A stretch of DNA of 10,497 nt from Acidimicrobiia bacterium. GTDB taxonomy: Bacteria; Actinomycetota; Acidimicrobiia; IMCC26256; BP-133. Numbering within the stretch: the stretch's first letter is position 1; each line of letters opens with the position of its first letter. Positions 7,642 through 10,497 of this stretch are shown one piece after another. Under the pieces are notes generated by a model. It did not search any database, was not told the DNA's origin, and saw only the letters and a list, made by a program, of their open reading frames with translations. A program made the position numbers and the translations under genes. Location of the stretch: NCBI GenBank assembly GCA_025923175.1, contig JAICGL010000085.1, positions 1 through 10,497 on the forward strand, written 5' to 3'.

Positions 7642-9336
7642 ATGGCGAAGAAGCTGAGTTTCAGGGACGAGGCCCGGGAAGGTCTCGAGGCCGGGGTCAA
7701 CAAGCTGGCCAGGGCGGTGCGGGTGACACTCGGCCCCCGGGGCCGCAACGTCGTCATCGAGAAGAAGTTCGGCGCGCCGACGATCACCAACGACGGCGTC
7801 ACCATCGCCAAGGAGATCGACCTGGCCAACCCCTACGAGAACATGGGGGCACAGCTGGCCAAGGAGGTCGCCACCAAGACCAACGACATCGCCGGTGACG
7901 GCACGACCACGGCCACCGTCCTCGCCCAGGCCCTGGTGCGCGAAGGCATGCGCAACGTGGCTGCCGGCGCCAACCCGATGGACCTCAAGAAGGGCATCGA
8001 GGAGGGCGTGAGGATCGCCGTCGCGTTCATCACCCGGATCTCGAAGGACGTCGAGACCAAGGAGGAGATCGCCCAGGTCGGAGCCATCTCCGCCGGCGAC
8101 CAGGAGATCGGCGACCTCATCGCCGAGGCCATGGAGAAGGTCGGGCGCGACGGTGTCGTGACCATCGAGGAGGGCAACACCTTCGGGCTCGAACTCGAGT
8201 ACACCGAGGGCCTCCAGTTCGACAAGGGCTACATCTCGCCCCAGTTCGTCACCGACCCGGAGCGGCTCGAGGCCGTCCTCGACGATCCCTTCATCCTCAT
8301 CGTCAACCAGAAGATCTCCTCGGTGCGCGACGTCCTGCCGCTCCTCGAGAAGGTCATGCAGTCCAACAAGCCGCTGCTCCTTATCGCCGAGGACGTCGAA
8401 GGCGAGGCGCTCGCCACCCTCGTGGTGAACCGGATCCGGGGCACGTTCGCCTCCTGTGCCGTGAAGGCCCCCGGCTTCGGTGACCGCCGCAAGTTCATGC
8501 TGGAGGACATCGCAGTTCTCACCGGCGCTCAGGTCATCTCTCCCGACCTCGGCATCAAGCTGGAGAACGCGACCCTCGACATGCTCGGCCGGGCCCGCAA
8601 GGTGACGATCACCAAGGACGAGACGACGATCGTCGACGGCGCCGGCGACTCCGAGCGGGTCGACGAACGCCTCCAGCAGCTCAAGTGGGAGCTGGAGCAG
8701 ACGGATTCGGAGTGGGACCGGGAGAAGCTCCAGGAGCGGCTGGCCAAGCTCTCCGGCGGTGTGGCCCTGATCCGGGTCGGAGCCGCAACCGAGGTGGAAC
8801 TCAAGGAGAAGAAGCACCGCATCGAGGACGCCCTCTCCGCCACCCGCGCCGCGATCCTCGAAGGCATCGTCCCGGGCGGCGGTACTGCGCTGCTGCGGGC
8901 CCGGGAGGCCGTCCGCAAGGCGGCCGACGAGCTCCTCGAAGGCGACCGGGCCACCGGCGCTCGCATCGTGGCCGAAGCGCTGGCGGAGCCGCTGCGGTGG
9001 ATCGCCAAGAACGCCGGGCTGTCCCCCGACATGATCGTGGGCGAGGTCGAGAAGGCCGAGTTGGGCACCATGGGTCTCAACGCCAACACCGGCGAGATCG
9101 TCGACCTCATGAAGCTCGGCGTGGTCGACCCGGCCATGGTGACCCGCGCCGCCCTGGAGAACGCCGCATCCGTGGCGGGCCTGCTGCTCACCACCGAGGC
9201 GCTCGTCGCCGAGAAGCCCGAGAAGAAGCCGGCGATGCCCGCCATGCCCGGCGGTGGCATGGGCGGCATGGGTGGTATGGGCGGGATGGGCGGCATGGGT
9301 GGCATGGGCGGCATGGGAGCGATGGGCGGCATCTAG
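7642..9336 (+). CDS. groEL: Chaperonin GroEL (Hsp60)
   Basis: GroEL is the double-ring ATP-driven folding chamber that works with GroES. The 564-residue protein starts MAKKLSFRDEAREGL and carries TLGPRGRNVV (29-38), TNDGVTIAKEI (49-59), the nucleotide loop GDGTTT (85-90), the apical-domain segment EGLQFDKGYISPQF (189-202), KAPGFGDRR (275-283), REKLQERLAKLSGGVA (360-375), the catalytic aspartate region RIEDALSATRAA (393-404; D396 matches E. coli D398) and PGGGTALL (411-418). The C-terminus (537-564) is a flexible GGM tail with seven GGM units, then GAM and GGI. GAGG at 7630-7633 precedes the ATG by eight bases. Many actinobacteria encode, beside groES, a GroEL1 with a His-rich tail; this copy instead has the GGM tail typical of standard GroEL. 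Length and motifs indicate a fully functional chaperonin. Confidence 0.98.
   Translation: MAKKLSFRDEAREGLEAGVNKLARAVRVTLGPRGRNVVIEKKFGAPTITNDGVTIAKEIDLANPYENMGAQLAKEVATKTNDIAGDGTTTATVLAQALVREGMRNVAAGANPMDLKKGIEEGVRIAVAFITRISKDVETKEEIAQVGAISAGDQEIGDLIAEAMEKVGRDGVVTIEEGNTFGLELEYTEGLQFDKGYISPQFVTDPERLEAVLDDPFILIVNQKISSVRDVLPLLEKVMQSNKPLLLIAEDVEGEALATLVVNRIRGTFASCAVKAPGFGDRRKFMLEDIAVLTGAQVISPDLGIKLENATLDMLGRARKVTITKDETTIVDGAGDSERVDERLQQLKWELEQTDSEWDREKLQERLAKLSGGVALIRVGAATEVELKEKKHRIEDALSATRAAILEGIVPGGGTALLRAREAVRKAADELLEGDRATGARIVAEALAEPLRWIAKNAGLSPDMIVGEVEKAELGTMGLNANTGEIVDLMKLGVVDPAMVTRAALENAASVAGLLLTTEALVAEKPEKKPAMPAMPGGGMGGMGGMGGMGGMGGMGGMGAMGGI
9251..9333 (+). repeat. Nine-base tandem repeat encoding the GroEL GGM tail
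   Basis: About nine in-frame copies of a GGC-GGC-ATG-like unit, with some GGT, GGG and GGA variants and one GCG codon near the end, encode the Gly-Gly-Met tail. Variation at third positions shows selection on the protein rather than very recent slippage. It ends at the groEL stop codon. Confidence 0.85.
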
Positions 9337-9340
9337 GCTG

Positions 9341-9505
9341 ATGCCTGTGGAGAAGCCCCCGATCGACCCGGCCAAGCTGCTCGCCTCCTGGATGGAGTGG
9401 GAGCGGGGTGAAACGCCGCCCGGCCAGGTGATGGCCAACCTGAAGACCGGTGGGCTGAAGGAGTTGCTCGAGGAGCTGACCTCTCAGCTCGAGGCGGCCG
9501 AATAA
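9341..9505 (+). CDS. Small uncharacterised protein, 54 residues, coupled to groEL
   Basis: The ATG lies four bases after the groEL stop, so translation would depend on ribosomes finishing groEL; there is no independent ribosome site. The product begins MPVEKPPIDPAKLLASWMEW, followed by ERGETPPGQVMANLKTGGL and an acidic helix-like end KELLEELTSQLEAAE. It has a Trp-rich centre (WMEWERGE), a PG turn, an amphipathic C-terminal half, no signal peptide, no membrane segment and no cysteine. Codon use is GC-rich at third positions like the neighbours, which supports real coding. I do not recognise a named family. Its position suggests coexpression with the chaperonin, but no function can be inferred. 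A chance ORF is the main alternative; the ordered composition makes this less likely. Confidence 0.65.
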   Translation: MPVEKPPIDPAKLLASWMEWERGETPPGQVMANLKTGGLKELLEELTSQLEAAE

Positions 9506-9684
9506 GCGGAGCAACGAGTCCTCCTCGTCGGGGCGGGGCGCAGAAGATCCCCCGCCCCCCGACGATCAGGCTCGGCCCCGCCGCGCCGTGGTCCGGCCTG
9601 GCACCCGACGCCGTACGGCTGCCGCTGGCCGAGGTCCGCCGCCGGTGCCTGGCCTTTCCAGCGCCCCCGCGCACGGCGCCTCAC
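9506..9684 (+). other. Gap between the small ORF and the NUDIX gene, possibly partly coding
   Basis: This 179-base stretch contains no recognisable promoter, terminator or RNA gene. The NUDIX reading frame stays open through all of it, back to a stop at 9409-9411, and its translation near the gene (for example VRLPLAEVRRRCLAFP) looks protein-like. There is no ATG, GTG or TTG in that frame before 9685. Confidence 0.4.
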
Positions 9685-10194
9685 GTGCTGGACGTGCAGG
9701 CGGCGGCCGTGCTCGTACCGCTTTTCGAGGCCGGCGGCGAAACGAGGTTGGTGCTCACCCGCCGGCCCGACACCATGCCGTCGCACCGCGGCGACGTCGC
9801 CTTTCCCGGCGGGAAGGTGCACCCGGAGATCGACCCGACGCTGCAGGATGCCGCCCTCCGGGAGGCGGAGGAAGAGATCGGCCTGCCCCGCACCGCCGTC
9901 GAGGTGGTGGCGGAACTCGACACGATCTCCACGGTGACCAGCCGGTTCCTCGTCGCACCGTTCGTCGGGGTGCTGGCCACCCTGCCGGAGCTGCGGCCCG
10001 ACGCCCGGGAGGTGGCGCGGGTCTTCGACGTCGCGCTGGCCGAGTTGATGACCGAAGGGGTCCACCGGGTCGAGCACTGGGGCACCGGCGTCCTCACCCG
10101 GGACGTTCACATTTTCGAGCTCGAGGACGAGACCGTGTGGGGTCTGACGGCCCGGATTATGTCCGGTTTCCTCACCCTCCTCACTGGTGTCTAA
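9685..10194 (+). CDS. NUDIX hydrolase, CoA-pyrophosphatase (NudL/Nudt7)-like
   Basis: NUDIX enzymes of this type cleave coenzyme A or its derivatives into phosphopantetheine compounds and adenosine 3',5'-bisphosphate. From the GTG at 9685 the product has 169 residues. AAAVLVPLFE (6-15), LVLTRRPDTMPSHRGDVAFP (22-41) and the NUDIX box ending ALREAEEEIGL (57-67) are present; R59, E60, E63 and E64 are the catalytic and metal-binding positions. The HRGDVAFPGGKVHPEIDPT layout, with the extra spacing before ALRE, matches CoA-type members such as E. coli NudL. The C-terminal half (TSRFLVAPFVGVL, then VWGLTARIMSGFL) also fits. The start is doubtful: no ribosome site precedes this GTG, family members usually have a longer N-terminal segment, and the frame continues upstream without a normal start codon. 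The exact substrate is inferred from family resemblance only. Confidence 0.82.
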   Translation: MLDVQAAAVLVPLFEAGGETRLVLTRRPDTMPSHRGDVAFPGGKVHPEIDPTLQDAALREAEEEIGLPRTAVEVVAELDTISTVTSRFLVAPFVGVLATLPELRPDAREVARVFDVALAELMTEGVHRVEHWGTGVLTRDVHIFELEDETVWGLTARIMSGFLTLLTGV

Positions 10195-10255
10195 AAGGAC
10201 ACTGAAAAAATGTCCATGACGGTCCGGCACGCAGCGGTTTTTTCAGTGCCCTTTT
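10193..10255. terminator. Long A/T-flanked palindrome, likely bidirectional terminator or mobile-element remnant
   Basis: The arms at 10193-10210 and 10238-10255 are 18 bases long and complementary except for one position (A10199 against C10249). Each arm is an AAAAGG/CCTTTT end, a CACTG/CAGTG core and a run of six A or T. The 27-base loop is GC-rich. The left arm begins within the TAA stop of the NUDIX gene. A stem with A-run before and T-run after reads as an intrinsic terminator on both strands. A second, exclusive hairpin (GGACA at 10197-10201 with TGTCC at 10211-10215) overlaps the left arm. The base composition differs from its surroundings, so an insertion-element remnant is an alternative. 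Confidence 0.6.
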
Positions 10256-10295
10256 GAGGTTCGGTGCATCACCCGGAAATGTCGTATCAAGCGGC

Positions 10296-10301
10296 TATCG
10301 T
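10296..10301 (+). promoter_or_regulatory. Weak candidate -10 element for guaB3
   Basis: TATCGT fits the TAnnnT pattern 39 bases before the guaB3 ATG. No good -35 hexamer is found at the right distance. A promoter in this 85-base stretch is expected, because the palindrome upstream probably ends the previous transcript. Confidence 0.3.
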
Positions 10302-10340
10302 GGGTCATCGGGCGTTGGGAACAACAGGGAGTGGGGCCAC

Positions 10341-10497
10341 ATGGAAGTTGAGATCGGCATCGGCAAGTCCGGGCGACGGGCGTATGGGTTCGATGACATC
10401 GCGATCGTCCCGAGCCGCAGGACGCGAGATCCGGAGGACGTCGACATCTCCTGGGAGCTCGACGCCTTCCGGTTCGAGTTGCCCCTCATGGCTGCAG
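10341..10497 (+). CDS. guaB3: GuaB3 family IMP dehydrogenase-related protein, N-terminal part
   Basis: Only 52 residues are inside the window. They start MEVEIGIGKSGRRAYGFDDI, followed by AIVPSRRTRDPEDVDISWEL, DAFRFELPLMA. This matches the N-terminus of actinobacterial GuaB3 as I remember it (MVEIGMGRTARRTYELSEIS, SIVPSRRTR, LDAYRFEIPV). The family has an IMP dehydrogenase/GMP reductase barrel without CBS domains; its reaction in purine metabolism is less settled than that of GuaB. GGGAG at 10327-10331 lies nine bases before the ATG, a good ribosome site. In M. tuberculosis guaB2 lies immediately upstream of guaB3, whereas here a NUDIX gene and a palindrome do. The remainder of the gene lies beyond the right edge, so catalytic residues cannot be checked. 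Confidence 0.9.
   Translation, partial: MEVEIGIGKSGRRAYGFDDIAIVPSRRTRDPEDVDISWELDAFRFELPLMAA

Noticed and set aside
7558..9438. A 626-residue open frame on the minus strand opposite groEL, with a His/Ala/Thr-rich repeat
   Set aside because: It is the mirror of groEL codons; its repeat is simply the complement of the GGM-coding repeat. No family resemblance or ribosome site supports it.
9588..10205. Alternative plus-strand frame of 205 residues overlapping the NUDIX gene
   Set aside because: The product is Arg/Gly-rich low complexity, whereas the other frame has a complete NUDIX box.

Overview
The window is a GC-rich (roughly 70% by eye) stretch of bacterial chromosome. Gene order and protein motifs point to Actinomycetota. 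The run nnr, alr, tsaE, tsaB, rimI, tsaD, groES, groEL, guaB3 parallels the order I recall for Mycobacterium tuberculosis around Rv3433c-Rv3410c. The GGM-rich GroEL tail, the P1-family peptidase inside the run, the absence of guaB2 directly before guaB3 and the frequent TTG/GTG starts suggest a deep-branching or uncultured lineage such as Acidimicrobiia rather than a mycobacterium. That placement is inference.

Layout. 1-517 (minus): start of a DUF3048/YerB-type lipoprotein, cut by the left edge. 518-615: short divergent promoter region. 616-2046: bifunctional NAD(P)HX repair enzyme. 2165-3376: alanine racemase. 3388-4251: P1/DmpA-family (S58) N-terminal nucleophile peptidase. 4330-7118: t6A tRNA-modification block tsaE-tsaB-rimI-tsaD, with one-base stop/start overlaps at the first two junctions. 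7132-7194: promoter plus a perfect CIRCE operator. 7237-9336: groES-groEL with a very GC-rich hairpin in the spacer. 9341-9505: a 54-residue uncharacterised ORF four bases after groEL. 9685-10194: NUDIX hydrolase of the CoA-pyrophosphatase type. 10193-10255: an A/T-rich 18-bp-arm palindrome. 10341 to the right edge: start of guaB3. No gap without a gene exceeds 300 bases.

How the genes fit together. This is mainly a housekeeping locus: nicotinamide cofactor repair, D-alanine supply for peptidoglycan, the universal t6A37 modification (TsaE, TsaB and TsaD, with the TsaC step encoded elsewhere), an N-acetyltransferase paired with it, HrcA/CIRCE-controlled chaperonin, and nucleotide or cofactor metabolism. 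I found no phage, CRISPR, toxin-antitoxin, tRNA or rRNA gene and no convincing new multi-gene system. The features most worth a second look are the palindrome at 10193-10255, the small ORF after groEL, the NUDIX gene without a convincing start, the altered residue before the peptidase nucleophile, and the groES-groEL hairpin.
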